NCBI RefSeq assembly: GCF_000327385.1
Contig: NW_008710211.1
Coordinates: 695,596-759,595, forward strand
DNA length: 64,000 nucleotides
Source: Lottia gigantea
Taxonomy: Eukaryota > Mollusca > Gastropoda > Lottiidae
Direction: 5' to 3'
In this document: piece after piece, positions 11,489 to 23,045 of the stretch
How positions within the stretch are numbered: position 1 is the first letter of the stretch
Layout of the letters: each line of letters begins with the position of its first letter
The notes under the pieces: generated by a model
What the model was told of the DNA's origin: nothing
Seen by the model: the letters and a program-made list of their open reading frames with translations, nothing else
The model's database searches: none
Made by a program: the position numbers and the translations under genes

Positions 11489-11639
11489 TGGCTGACATAC
11501 ATTATACACAAGAATAAAAGGGATGTGAGAACTAAATCAACAGGAGAACTTTGTGTGAATCATTAGGCTAGATTGAACTTTGGGCATAGCAAATGATGAT
11601 CGTCATTCACCGTCTATCATCATCATTATTATCATTATC

Positions 11640-11900
11640 AGTATCATCGATCAATAAACCGTCCGAAAGTCATCCATCCATTCACTCATCAGTCGGTCCG
11701 TCCAGGCGTCCACCCATCCAAATATTTAAATCATCCACTCATCCACTTATCGATCCATCCACCCAATCATCCACTCATCCACTCATCCATCCATCCAGCC
11801 ATCAATCAACTCACTCATCAATCCATCAGTCCGCCCATCCATCCGTCCATCCATCCACCCACTAATCCACTCATCAGTCCATCCACCCATCTACCCATAT
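11640..11900. repeat. CATC/CCAT-type degenerate microsatellite
   Basis: Interrupted tetranucleotide repeats (catccatccatc, cactcatccactcatc, catccaccca) run through this segment. The repeat stays open as a Ser/His/Pro-rich 90-codon frame (11593-11865), which is a composition artefact. Confidence 0.9.
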
Positions 11901-11958
11901 ATACATACATGTATCCAGCAGTAGCAGCACTAATTCGTTTCATGTGTATTTCAGTAAG

Positions 11959-12068
11959 AAGAATGTGGAGTACTGTTAGTGGATATGAATGAAAAACGAC
12001 CGTCTGGAAATGGATTACTTAATACTCGAACACTTTTCGACGTTTTGAAGAGATATCTTAAACATCAG
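11959..12068 (+). CDS. Possible exon, protein unrecognised
   Basis: A pyrimidine-containing acceptor (gtgtatttcag at about 11944-11954, or the next AG at 11957-11958) is followed by an open segment that ends in a consensus donor, CAG|gtaagt, at 12069. In the open frame an ATG at 11985 with G at -3 gives 28 codons beginning MNEKRPSGNGLLNTRTLF and ending KRYLKHQ, finishing in phase 0. If the exon starts at 11959 the frame also continues upstream (ECGVLLVD). If it starts at 11955 a TAA lies in frame and the ATG would be the start. Codon use and residue mix look natural, but the segment is short and unmatched to any family I know. It could be a first coding exon, an internal exon or chance. Confidence 0.4.
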
Positions 12069-12189
12069 GTAAGTCTTGTTTGATTTTTTTTCTTGATATA
12101 AAGAAACTAGATTATGACTGAAGATCTGACATAAGCTGTTGCTTAACTGCAGTGTTTATTATACGATAATCAATATCTTATTTGCCGTT

Positions 12190-12690
12190 ACATTGGCGAG
12201 GTTAGCAACATTATTGAATATGGTAGATACATATTCAAAACGTATACAGTTTAAGAACATATGTGTTATAACAATAATTATTATATAGTGTTATGAACTC
12301 ACTTTGAATGTTATAAAAATACTTAAAATTAAACTCAAATTCATACCCAAATGATCTTAGGCTAGCAGCATTAGTGAATACGTTAGATAAATACTCAAAA
12401 CGTATACTTTTTTGGAGTATTTGTGATATATTTATAATAACAATAATTATTATATAGTGTTATGACCTCACTTTGAATGTCATAAGAATACATAATCATA
12501 AGATTGCACTTAAATTCATAAAACAAAATGATCTTAGGCAAGCAACATTATTGAATACGGTGGATTAATATTCAAAACGTTTACAGTTTAAGAACTTTTG
12601 TGTTCTGGGAAAAAATATTTATTACGAAGTGTTATGACCTCACTTTACACGTTATAAGAATGCATTAACTCAAATCAAAACGAAATATTC
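12190..12690. repeat. Three-copy tandem repeat, about 170-bp unit
   Basis: Three diverged units begin near 12197, 12361 and 12535. Each contains agcaacattattgaata or similar, attcaaaacgt.tacag, gtgttatgacctcacttt and aaactcaaattcat. The units lie in what would be the intron after the possible exon at 11959-12068. Confidence 0.85.
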
Positions 12691-13695
12691 AGTTAATTAA
12701 TTAAATTCACTCAATCAAGTAAAATTTATAAAATTACTTATCAATCAAGGCAATTACAAATGGAATATATACATTAATGAATTAATAAAATTAGTAACCA
12801 ATGAAGATACGGAAATAACTTTCAGATGTTCTAATTAGTTAAAATATAATCTTATATTTAATTATTATTAATTAATGAAATGTGAATATTAATAATCATA
12901 TTCAATGCATGAGAATATTGGATACTCGACCTGAAGGTTCAAACAGGTACTCTTCATCTAATAAACATATATTGATATACATTTTATTACAAAGTCATTA
13001 ACATAACAATGTTCAAGCTAAGCATCTGGAATCAACCGATATATTAACGGTATATTTTTTAATATAAGCAAATTTAGGAATCATATTTGATATGGAGAAA
13101 AATAACTGAGTTCTGAGTTCTGCACGATTTTCAATTGTATTTATTAAATATGTGAATCGGCAGAGGTACTTTGAAACAAAAAATGACGAAAAAGTAACCT
13201 TTTCCTAAAAAAAAACACAAATAAATACCATGCTGCGGATATTCAGACGACGGCGTCAATTCAAGATCTCGTCGCTTGCATCAAGCGTATTTGTACCTGT
13301 GTGTCATATTTGTGGCTGGTTTACTGTTGATTACGCTTGTTTGCGTATATTAGTCCCACACATTCAGGCTGAGAAAAGAGTTTTAATAAAGTAGAGAGTT
13401 TATGAAAGAAAATAATTGATATTTTGAACAGCGGGTCAATATTAAAACAGGTCTGGTCCACATGGTGTCGCTGAAATTAACCGCCAAGCAATTCCAATAC
13501 TGTTATAGTCCAGATGTCACACAACCATTTTTCATTCTTTACTTCAAAAACTTCGAAAATCCAATAGGAACCGTTTGATATATTTAATACGACTCATAAA
13601 ATACTTAAAAGCCTCTTATATAATTTTTTAGTGTGATTTATGGATAATGTTAGTAAAGAAAAAATACACTAATCCTTGAAGGTATGGTTTTTCCT
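12691..13695. other. Very AT-rich sequence, nothing recognised
   Basis: About 1 kb, with aattaattaa-rich stretches around 12680-12880. No exon or element ends were seen. Confidence 0.5.
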
Positions 13696-13699
13696 TCTG

Positions 13700-14460
13700 T
13701 AGTATTCCAAGATGTGAATTGTAGAAACATAGTGTGCAATAAAACCAAGGAGTAGTGTAGCGTAACTTGTTTACTGATGCCGACAATGTAAATTGTTGAA
13801 ACATAGTGTACAATAAAAGTATTATTTTGCAATGTAAACGTAAATCGTAGAAACGTAGTGTTCGTCTACACAGGAGTATTATAGTATACCACGGGGACAA
13901 CGTAAATTGTAGAAACGTAGTGCACACTAAAACGAAGGAGAAGTGTAGCTTAGCTTGTTTACTGATGCTGACAATGTAAATTATTGAAACGTAGCATATA
14001 ATAAAAACAAGTATTCCGCGATGACAATGTAAATTGTTGAAACTTAGTGTTATACACAGGAGTAGTATATAACGGTAGAAACGTAATGTACTATAAGACC
14101 GAGGAGTAGTGTATAGCGTAACTTGTACAATAAAAACAAGTATTCCACGATAAGAATGTAAATCGTTGACACGTAGTGTACGATAAAACACGGGAGTAGT
14201 ATTCCGCGATCACAAAGTAAATTATTGAAACGTTGTGTTAAGACACAGATGTAGTATTCTGCGATGAGAATGTAAATTTTTGAAACGTAGTGTACGATAA
14301 AACTCGTGAGTACTATTCCGCGATCACAATGTAAATTACTGAAACGTAGTGTAAAAACACAGGTGTAGTATTCCGCGATGACAATGTAAATTATTGAAAC
14401 GTAGTGTTAAAACACAGGTGTAGTATTCCGCGATGACAATGTAAAAAGTAAAAACGTTGT
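13700..14460. repeat. 55-bp minisatellite (about 13-14 diverged copies)
   Basis: The unit includes acaatgtaaattattgaaac, gtagtgt, aaaacacaggtgtagtattc and cgcgatg. The last copies are the most regular (spacing 55 bp at 14361 and 14416) and the leftmost are more diverged, with an inserted variant segment (ccaaggagtagtgtagcgta). Minus-strand frames here (13628-14191) come from the repeat. A lone relative of the unit lies at 52947-53000. Confidence 0.92.
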
Positions 14461-15570
14461 TTACAATGAAAATGTAGGATTAGGGTGCACAATGTAATCT
14501 TCCTGGAATAGTTTATTATCGTGAAATTTTACTAAAAACAATGTAAATTATAGAAAACGTTGTTTTATGGATAAAGACTTCTATTTGTTTCCTTTAAAAA
14601 TTAAAATTTACATTGTGAACTAATGAGACGTTGGATTTTCATTTTGAAAAATGATATGAAGAGCTAAATATGAGGTTTATTGACCGAAGTTTGTGAATGA
14701 AAAAACCTCACTCGGAGTATTTGAATTCGTGTTAAAGGAGTATCGAAAATATTTGAAATATAGGCGATTCCAATGGGGTAAGTGAAGTGTAGAATTCTAA
14801 ACTTTGTATGAATTTGGGGGGTACTGATGATATTGTTGTGCTCGAATTTTCAGGCAGACGTCTGTAGTACTTGTAATCCCACTAAAATTCCAATTAATCA
14901 CTTGACATTAAGAAAAAATTGAAATGATTTTCCATTTTTAACAAAGTTTGAGCTTAATATAGGTACATTCAAAACAGTCGAGTTATCACAAAGTTCCAGT
15001 GGTTGCTTGGTGGTTTTCTGGCTTTTATTAAAGTTCCATGGGAAGTAACTCTTACCAGAATAAAATGGCATGGTTCCAGTTTATTCTCAGACACATGTTA
15101 TTCCACCACAGTTCATTACTTAGTGCACCAATTACATAGTACCTTCGTCTATATACAAGCAGATAAGTTATTTCAACTACATGATCCGATCTCATCACAA
15201 CATCACTAGATTTTTATATTCAGTTTTTGAAACAAATGAAAATATTATAAAAGAACCAACTACACCTTATTAGTTAACATTATTTGCCAAAAAAGATATT
15301 TTAACCCAACATGCTTTGATGTTACGAAACAATGATTCACTAGAGGCTAGGCTAGAAACTAAAACATAAACTATTAATGATTATGAACAGCGACCGATAA
15401 GTAAAAATAAAATATTTAAGGGAAAATTCCAATATTCTGAATTCAGTTTTACTAACTCATGTGACAATAAAGTATATGATAAGTTTTTCTTATTCGTCTT
15501 AGGTTTTGATAGCTGTTTTACCAATAAAAATCTGCCAAGATGTAAGTGGATTTTATTATATCCTGTTAGA
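14461..15570. other. AT-rich sequence, nothing firm recognised
   Basis: The first 120 bp still carry faint echoes of the 55-bp unit (acaatgtaaattatagaaaa at about 14538). The rest has no recognisable gene or element. Open frames of about 68 codons are unsupported. Confidence 0.45.
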
Positions 15571-15693
15571 CTGGGTTGAACGGGCATACTGTTGCTATCG
15601 AAGACAAAAATCCCATATGAGATGCTCGCTATGGTTGCATGCATCTCTGAGACCTTTGTTTTCGCCGTCGCGGTATGCCTGGTTAAAACCCAG
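15571..15693. mobile_element. Short inverted-repeat element, about 120 bp
   Basis: The left end ctgggttgaacgggcatac (15571-15589) pairs with the right end gtatgcctggttaaaaccca (15674-15692). The interior is GC-richer than its surroundings (ttcgccgtcgcgg). Overlapping frames on both strands (15381-15734 minus, 15506-15718 plus) are probably incidental. It is likely a small non-autonomous element. No target duplication was found. Confidence 0.5.
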
Positions 15694-17500
15694 AGTTCAC
15701 AAACCCATTTCGTTCTAACTATTATTGCACACAATTCAGTTTATGATGATTTCTAATATATCTTAACTTCATTTCATTACATATTTACCTATTAATGTTG
15801 TTATTTGTCAGTTTGAAAAGTTCATTTGTTATATTCTTGCAAATCTGTTATTGTAAAACGTTTTTCTTTCACAAAAAGTAACATATACTAATCACTTTTA
15901 TTATTGTTATTACTTGGTTACTGTTTAATTCTGCACTATTACTTTTTTCTTATATCAGATTTCACGTCGTTTTTAAGTGCATTGTTTAGGCTGCACTTGA
16001 TTTGTGTAGTTCACACTTAGGATATTGCGTTTAAGCTCTGAGATTGTGTGAACAAATCGAACCCAAATGACAAAACAAGGTATATAACTCTGTCATGACT
16101 ATCTAAATGTATATCTTTATAAACTGAATTCTAAAACTAGTCAAGAATCCAATTCAGATTTCACATCTTTTTTATATAGTGTTTTCCTAAAAAATCCAAC
16201 CCAAAGTGTTTGCTAGCATCTAAGATAAACGCTCGCAAACCTACTACACCGATGCAACTGACAAGAGACGACAAATAGATATTCTTGCTTAAGTTAAAAT
16301 TTGCAGAATGGTGAAATATAGTTTAAATGCCAAAGAATAAACATATCAGCGAAAAGACGGTCGTAGATAGATATTGTATTTGTTCGCCCTTTTTTGGCAG
16401 CATACATCATGATACAAGAAAATACATAATATGTAGTTTCTAGAATCCATTCGCTTGCCAAATGTGCAGTGCTCAAACGATAATATGATATTTTAGTATT
16501 GAATAAAGAATGGAAAACCAAACTTCGTCGATAAATGGCGTTTTATTCCCTTGGAACAGCATTATTCAGATAATTGAAAAGACATATGATAAAAGCTTTT
16601 TTAAATTTACGAAAATTCAAACAGGTAGCCATTTTGTTTTTTGTTCTTATACTATATTTATCTTCAAATTGAAGAGTTATCATAATAAACATATTTTTGT
16701 ACCGACAGTCTTATCACGTATGTTATTTTTATACACCCTCTGGCTCCTGATGTTTGAATTTAGTTGGCGACTGATAACAGGAAATCTGTTCTTTTAACTG
16801 AACTCACAGGAATTTTTTTTATGTCCGGATCTTTTTCTTTGATTATCATTATAAAGTTAATGCCGCCTTCCTGCAAACATTGCACGCCACAAGTTTTGTT
16901 TGTCTGAAGCCAAACCAGGAACAGGAGGTAAAATGCAATTTCATTTAGATTTCATAATTTGACCTTCAATCAACTGAAATAGTATTTTTAATGGTTCTCT
17001 GAATGGTGTTATCGAGCGGCAGGACGTCGTTAACTTCTCTGGAATAACTGATGCCAATCTGAAACTGGGATTGATGGAATTGCTTTTTTGTCGTTGTTTT
17101 TTGGAATTTATATTTTTCATCCATTTTGTCAGTTTGATTCATCATTAGGAAGTTAATGTCGGCTTCCTGACAAGTCCCGGAGTAGGTCGTTAACCACAAA
17201 TCGGGAGCAAACACAATATATTTGACTCATTCCGTTCCGTTTGTGTTTATTTGTTACTTTTATTTTACCAGTATCACCATTATCCTTTAGATAAGTTTGT
17301 AGAATCTTCAATTTATCGTTAAACAAGAGAGATAGATCAAACTATCTGTCTAGACTAGTGTCATATAACAAGCCCTACAGTTGTTAGATATTAATCATAT
17401 TCTAACTCTCTCGGGTGTCTGTAAATTCTAAAATAAACTCATATTCTTGGCAATTTATCACAACTTTAACAACAATCTGATTAAAATACTGATTCATTTT
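15694..17500. other. AT-rich sequence with a weak internal duplication
   Basis: Mostly unremarkable AT-rich sequence. Around 16857-16880 and 17153-17175 a short motif repeats (aatgccgccttcctg and aatgtcggcttcctg). Open frames of 75-95 codons (16294-16521 minus, 16510-16797 plus, 16966-17214 minus) overlap one another and carry no coding signature. Confidence 0.45.
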
Positions 17501-17504
17501 TTCG

Positions 17505-17830
17505 TTTTGATTTTTGCTATTCTTCTATTGTATAGTATCTTAACCGTTCATGTCAGATTCTTAACTTCAAGATATTCTAATTGTCTATTCAGTTTTAATT
17601 TTTGCTATTCTTCTATGTATAGTATCATTACCCGTAGTGTCAAGATTCGTAACTTCAAGATATTCTAATTCTCCATTCCCTTTCGATTTTTTCTTTTCTT
17701 TTCAACTATTTTAACCCGTAGTGTCCGATTCGTAACAGCAAGATTCTGATTCTGGTTCTATTCTTCTCAAGTATTTATGTCATAAACCTCGTAACTTCAA
17801 GATATTCGTACACATACATCACTCAAAAAA
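17505..17830. repeat. Three- to four-copy tandem repeat, about 100-bp unit
   Basis: Each unit contains tttttgctattcttctat or similar, then a tagtgtca.gattcgtaac type block, then aacttcaagatattctaatt. Copies begin near 17508, 17597, 17685 and 17757, the last two partly degraded. Confidence 0.75.
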
Positions 17831-18227
17831 CCTCAGGTTGGTTGATATTATTATTGCTTTAACAGCAGTTTCAAAAAGTGTAGTACATTGTTATTTAAGA
17901 AAATGAAAAATACAATCGGTGATAAGTAAACTTGCTGCATGTTGGCGCCTGCATCTGCTGATGGTGTGAAGAGATAAGATCTGTTCTCAACTTGTTTTCT
18001 CTTCCTACTAATTATGTCTGTAAGGTAGTTACAGATTAAATCTATTGGAATAGTGTCTGAATAGCAGATCACAGGCGTTCGTTATAGATTTGAGGTATTA
18101 TTTCAGGGAGTGTGCGCTCACGTTTGTTCATTTTTTTTGCTTATTTGAATAAATTTCTAAAAAGTTCTTTCGAAATTAACGCAATTGTTTTTTGTTGTAG
18201 TTCCTTTAGTGTGATTCTTAGTCACAA

Positions 18228-18242
18228 CTACTGACATTTCAA
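18228..18242. repeat. Target-site duplication of SINE copy 1, left
   Basis: CTACTGACATTTCAA here is repeated exactly at 18592-18606, on the other side of the SINE. Confidence 0.92.
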
Positions 18243-18591
18243 ATGAAATGAATGGAGTTTTACGTCCTATTTTTCTGTACTGTGTGGGCTAATGAAGACG
18301 GGCAACGCCATGTAGAGTGCGATGAGACAACGGCATTAGTCTGCCTTTTTTTTTATTTCAAACTGTCTAGGGATCTTTAACGTGCACAGCCTGTAGCACA
18401 CGGGGCCTCGGTTTATTGTCCCATCCGAACGACTAGACGCTTTTTTCATGTTAGCCCCTCTTACCTGCATCACTGAAAGGGAAAAAGCAAAATACTAATA
18501 CGTGTACTATTATTTCGACCTATGTCGAGATTGGACCCTGGTCCTTCAGGCTAACGAGCAAGAGCCTATCTCACTGAGCCACCGGAGCTTC
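18243..18591 (-). mobile_element. Full-length tRNA-derived SINE, copy 1
   Basis: A 349-bp element on the minus strand. The 5' head has RNA polymerase III-type boxes: an A-box-like tggctcagtgagatagg (complement of 18565-18581) and a B-box-like ggtccaatctc (complement of 18527-18537). A conserved core follows (complement of about 18370-18430: gcacgttaaagatccc), then the body (agacggg, ctaatgaagac complemented), then a 3' end that reads acgtaaaactccattcat followed by an ATTTC-type simple tail. A perfect 15-bp duplication flanks it. The core resembles conserved-core SINE superfamilies of invertebrates. The exact superfamily (for example MetaSINE) is a guess. Retrotransposition would depend on a LINE not present here. 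Confidence 0.93.
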
Positions 18592-18606
18592 CTACTGACA
18601 TTTCAA
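18592..18606. repeat. Target-site duplication of SINE copy 1, right
   Basis: This is an exact partner of 18228-18242. Confidence 0.92.
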
Positions 18607-18815
18607 GTATACTCAGATCAAACAGAACAAGTTTGTTAACGTTTGTTAAATTTTACTGAATATTTCAATAACATTCAGAAAAATTCTTTACTGCAATTTG
18701 ACGAACTTGTTTTCTGTTGTAGTCCTTCTAAGTGTTATTTTAAAAGGTTGTTTTTAGGACAGACATAGTCTTTTCACAACCAATCAAAAATCTAGACTAC
18801 TAACATTTCAAAGAG

Positions 18816-19785
18816 ACGGGCAATATATTCCGAGAACTTCTTTGAATATTGCAACAAAAATGATGCATGTCTTTATATGTACAATGCACACCTGTTGAAA
18901 TATGTTATCAGTTAAAATTCTAATTAATTCAACAAAAATCTCCACGTTTGATTTGTGGCCAAGTTTTACAATCTGTTAATGCCTGAAGATTTTATCTGAA
19001 AGACCATGGTGAGGTTTTAATTTACAATTCCGAGATGTTAATTCCGAGGAATGTGTTTTATTTTTTATATCGTGATGATTGAATAATATGTCAAGATGTT
19101 CTCTGGTTTTAAAAAACAAATTTCTTGGTATCAAACATGCTTTTTTTCTGAAGAATCACACAAATGATGCAAAAATGTAGGTATTCACTGCGCAATGTAG
19201 AGGACAGATCAAAATCAATGGCCCAAGCAACCAAACTCTACTGCATTTGAGCTCGACTATATTTCTGTGGTTGGTGTTGTTTCTGATGATATCTATTCCG
19301 ACTTGTTTAATGCAATTCTGCGTTTGGCTTTTTTATTTTTTATTTTTTTTATTGTCTTGGTTGAGTCATTATAAATTCTGGAAAAAATTCAAAGGGAAGA
19401 TCTGACCCTGTTATAATAAATATTAAAATCAAAATTTATATTTTTGTTATATATGGGAGGATATAGCTCATGTCTCATGTTTACCTTTAAATACATACAT
19501 CACGATACAAAATTCACTGATATTTGCCGACAGAAACTCGAGAACACAGAAAGTCTTTTTATCGATACCTAGATGTTATTTTTCAGCCTAACGAAATCCG
19601 ACTACTTTTCTAAAAACAAGACGAGATGCCAAATATTATTCTAAACTAAGTTGTTGTAAGTTAGAGTTTTTTGTCGACTGAAATATTGTTATTTCAATAT
19701 AATTATGTAATGTTATTTGGTTTTAGGTGATTAGTCTGTTATTTAAGAAGATATATAAGTGCAAGTTGATTTAAGCCGAGGAGAA
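18816..19785. other. AT-rich sequence, nothing recognised
   Basis: About 1 kb with a T-rich tract near 19329-19355. No exon, repeat or element ends were found. Confidence 0.5.
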
Positions 19786-19789
19786 TGTA

Positions 19790-20250
19790 GCACTGGTTAG
19801 AGCTAGGGTTTCGGGCGTTGTTTTAATATAAGAGATTGGAGCCTTGGTCCGAATGTTGGGGGCTAGAGGTAATGTTGTTTTAAGAGGGAGGGATTGGAGC
19901 CCTGGTCCTAAGATTGGGGGCTAGAGGTAATGTTGTTTTAAGCGAGAGGGATTGGAGCCCTGGTCCTAAGATTGGGGGCTAGAGGTAATGTTGTTTTAAG
20001 CGAGAGGGATTGGAGCCCTGGTCCTAAGATTGGGGGCTAGAGGTAATGTTGTTTTAAGTGAATGAGAATGTAACGCTGGTAAGAGGGTTTGGGGCTTAGA
20101 GGTAATGTTGTTGTAATAAAAGAGATTGGAGCCCTGGTCCTAAGATTGGGGGATTTAGGTGTTTTAAGCCAAAGAGATTGTAGCGCTGGTCCGAAGGTTG
20201 GGGGCTAGAGGTAATGTTGTTTTAAGAAAAATAGGTTGGAGCAAGAGTGC
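19790..20250. repeat. 58-bp minisatellite (about 8 copies)
   Basis: The unit contains gggattggagccctggtcct, aagattgggggctagaggta and atgttgttttaag. Three central copies (from about 19887) are nearly identical at a 58-bp spacing. Outer copies carry indels and substitutions. The unit is much more GC-rich than the surrounding sequence. Confidence 0.93.
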
Positions 20251-22115
20251 TGGGGCATTCTTTCAAACAGATATTCACTGTTCCCTTAACCCCTTACAAT
20301 TGTAGGTTCCTACAACTAAGCAAGTTGTGTTAAATATGCTTGACGCCACTAGACCGTTGGCAACTTGGCAATTATCTTGAAAACGTGACATAGCTCATTA
20401 TCTGATTTGCAGCATTTATTACACAATTATGTATCTATCATTTTTATATATTATGTTTAAAATTGTAGGATACTGTTGCATTTTCCTACTGTTTTAAAAT
20501 TACACCAATAAAGACAAAAACTTCAAATGGTAAAAAAGAAAAACTGTTAAGAGTATGTTTGCTATAGTGAGAAACTGTTTTTCTACTAATACAGTCTGCA
20601 TTAAGAATAGATTAACCGAGGCTATTTAATACATTACTTAGTTTACCTTGGCTGTCAGCATCAAAATTATCCTTTCTCGTTTACATCCTCTGTATTAAAT
20701 ACCTCTTACTGTATACTTAAAGTACAATAACTGTACATTTCGAGGTGACTTTCTGAAGGCATGAGTCAGAAATGGTAAAAACTACCATCAGAATGACTAT
20801 ATAGTCAGACAATGTTGAAACTATGAAGTCAAATAGTAATAACAAGCACAGCCAAGCAAACAATGAATACCAGATATTGATGGAATTTTTTAACACCGAG
20901 GGAGTCAAGTGACAGATTCAGATAATGACAAATACCTGATGTCTCGCCTTTAACAAAGGTCTCACTGTAACACGTTACCAATTTGTCCTCTCTCTGTTCA
21001 CTACATGTTCACATGCAGATTTGAGGATGAACTGCGTACCATTACCGCCTTTGATTACTTCATTTGAGCAGAATGATAGGATACGATGTCCATGCCAGAT
21101 CGTCATGATAATAATGTAAAAGGATAATGGTGATCCCCACGAGAAAGTGTAATTGCTTCTAGGTTATCAAATCCACCTTTATCACAAAAACAATATGGTC
21201 GAAAGGTGTAAGATAGTTTTACGGAAAATGAATTATAACAAGAGGAATCTGACAGGCCTGTATAGCTATATGAATATCAAGTAAGCTATAATAATGTTTA
21301 TATTAGTGATATCAAGGTATATTATGATCTGTAAACAATAATAATACCAATATAGACCCAGAACATCTTTTATTGGTCATTTCACTATCAATTAGTACCA
21401 GATTTTACTTCCTCACTTCCCCCATTACCTTCCTGATAACCCAGATAACACACCAACTTCCTTAAAAGTTTCTATGACTGCCATACAAGTACCAAATTAC
21501 ACCTTCATACTTCCCCATTACCATTCCTAAAATTCAATTTAGGCAAGATTCAAAACCGCATTAATTTGACATCTTTGCTCCTGGAGATTGGCACATTTTT
21601 TCTTTCTAACAGAAACAACAACTGTAACCTACACGTTACAGATACCCCATTTATTCATCGACACCGTCTCCGGGCAGAACCTCAAGCTTTCATGAGTCGT
21701 CTCCAAGGATTGGAACGTCTTATGTAGCCTCTCACGAATAGATGTAATAAAACTAATACCAACACACTCTCAGAAATTTCTCCGAGCAAAAAGTCCTCCT
21801 TCATGCATCCAAGGTTATGTGGCGTATTAAACAAATATGTTATAAAACTGTATTTTTCCAAGCACATTTTTGATGTTCCTTGTAATTGACTCTTAACACT
21901 ATTTGGACCAAGAAGCATGTACCCTTCTGTGTCATATGTTGTTATTATTATACATTATGATGTAGTATTAAAACTCACTCTATGTCTTCTTCAGACAACT
22001 GAACTATTTTCACTCTGCTTGTATGCTGCTCATGAAGGGCAAACAAAAAATAAAATAACTTAAATCTACCTGACTTATCAATCACCCTGTTGCTGTGTTA
22101 TTGTAATACTATGTA
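20251..22115. other. AT-rich sequence, nothing firm recognised
   Basis: About 1.9 kb. A weak two-copy echo occurs at 21395-21435 and 21488-21530 (agtaccagattttacttcct and agtaccaaattacaccttca). No exon with credible splice sites was found. Confidence 0.5.
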
Positions 22116-22119
22116 TTAT

Positions 22120-22460
22120 ATGAGTTAGGGCAAATATATATATCCTAACCTATCGAACTTTTTATAGAACCCCTTTAACAAACTAAACAAAAACATAATT
22201 ATTATCTACTAGACTTTTTATACACTTCTTTTTGACCATGCAATTATCCTGCCATGTATTTACTATGTATTATTATGTCCTATATATAATAATATATAAA
22301 TCCTAACCTATCGGACTTTTTATGGATTCCCTTAAAGAAACTTATACACTTCTTTTGCCATGTATTTACTATGTATTATTATGTCCTATGCATCAGGGCA
22401 AATAGATAAATCTTGGCCTGTCGGTTTTTTTATAGAACCCCTTTAACCAACTATATAAGA
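22120..22460. repeat. Three-copy tandem repeat, about 120-150-bp unit
   Basis: Units share tatcctaacctatcgaactt, tttatagaaccccttta, tatacacttcttttgccatg and tactatgtattattatgtcc. Copies begin near 22140, 22298 and 22410. Confidence 0.85.
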
Positions 22461-22564
22461 ATAATATCCCCGACTTTTAATACAACCACTCAACACGTGT
22501 ATACCAGTACTCTGTGATGATATCAACCTGTTTTTATAAGAATAATTCCACCTCTATTGTTCTT

Positions 22565-23045
22565 CTATCAATTCCTGAAATACTCATCATATGACCTTTA
22601 CCTGGTACTAGACATAGAGGTGAGAGGGATATCATTCTTGTTCAATATCTAACAACAGGTTGAACATGCTCTCCCTTTCTGAAATATGAATTAGTGAGGT
22701 ATGGGAATGCACTTCCTTTCTGAAATACCCCCATTCTGGCCCTTACCTGGTACTAACATAGAGGTGAGAGGGATATCATTCTTGTTAACCATCTATCATC
22801 CAGCGAGAGGTTGGGCATGCACTCCCTTTCTGAATTGAGGTACTTTGAAATATGTTCATTCTTACTGAAATACTCCCATTCTGGCCTTTACCTGGTACTA
22901 GACATAGAGGTGAGAGGGATATGATTTGTATTAAATATCTATCATCCAGCGAGAGGTTGGTCATGCACTTCTATCTGAAATATGACTTATTAGTTGGGCA
23001 TGTGAACTGAGAACTCCCTTTCTGAAATATGAATTAAGGAGGTAT
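22565..23045. repeat. Three-copy tandem repeat, about 145-bp unit
   Basis: Each unit has acctggtactagacatagag, gtgagagggatatcattctt, an aatatctatcatccagcgag type block, ggttgggcatgcactccctt and tctgaaatatgaatta. Units start near 22599, 22744 and 22887. The last is followed by an extra partial unit to about 23045. Confidence 0.9.

Larger units (their letters stand above)
18180..18815. repeat. Old duplication interrupted by a SINE
   Basis: The block acgcaattgttttttgttgt, agttcctttagtgtgattct, then actactgacatttcaa (18180-18242) returns in diverged form at 18690-18815 (tgcaatttgacgaacttgtt, ttctgttgtagtccttctaa, then gactactaacatttcaaa). The SINE at 18243-18591 inserted into the first copy after the duplication. 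Confidence 0.6.

Noticed and set aside
11593-11865. Ser/His/Pro-rich 90-codon frame
   Set aside because: It is an interrupted CATC microsatellite.
13628-14191. 187-codon minus-strand frame
   Set aside because: It lies in the 55-bp minisatellite and shows only repeat-derived residues.
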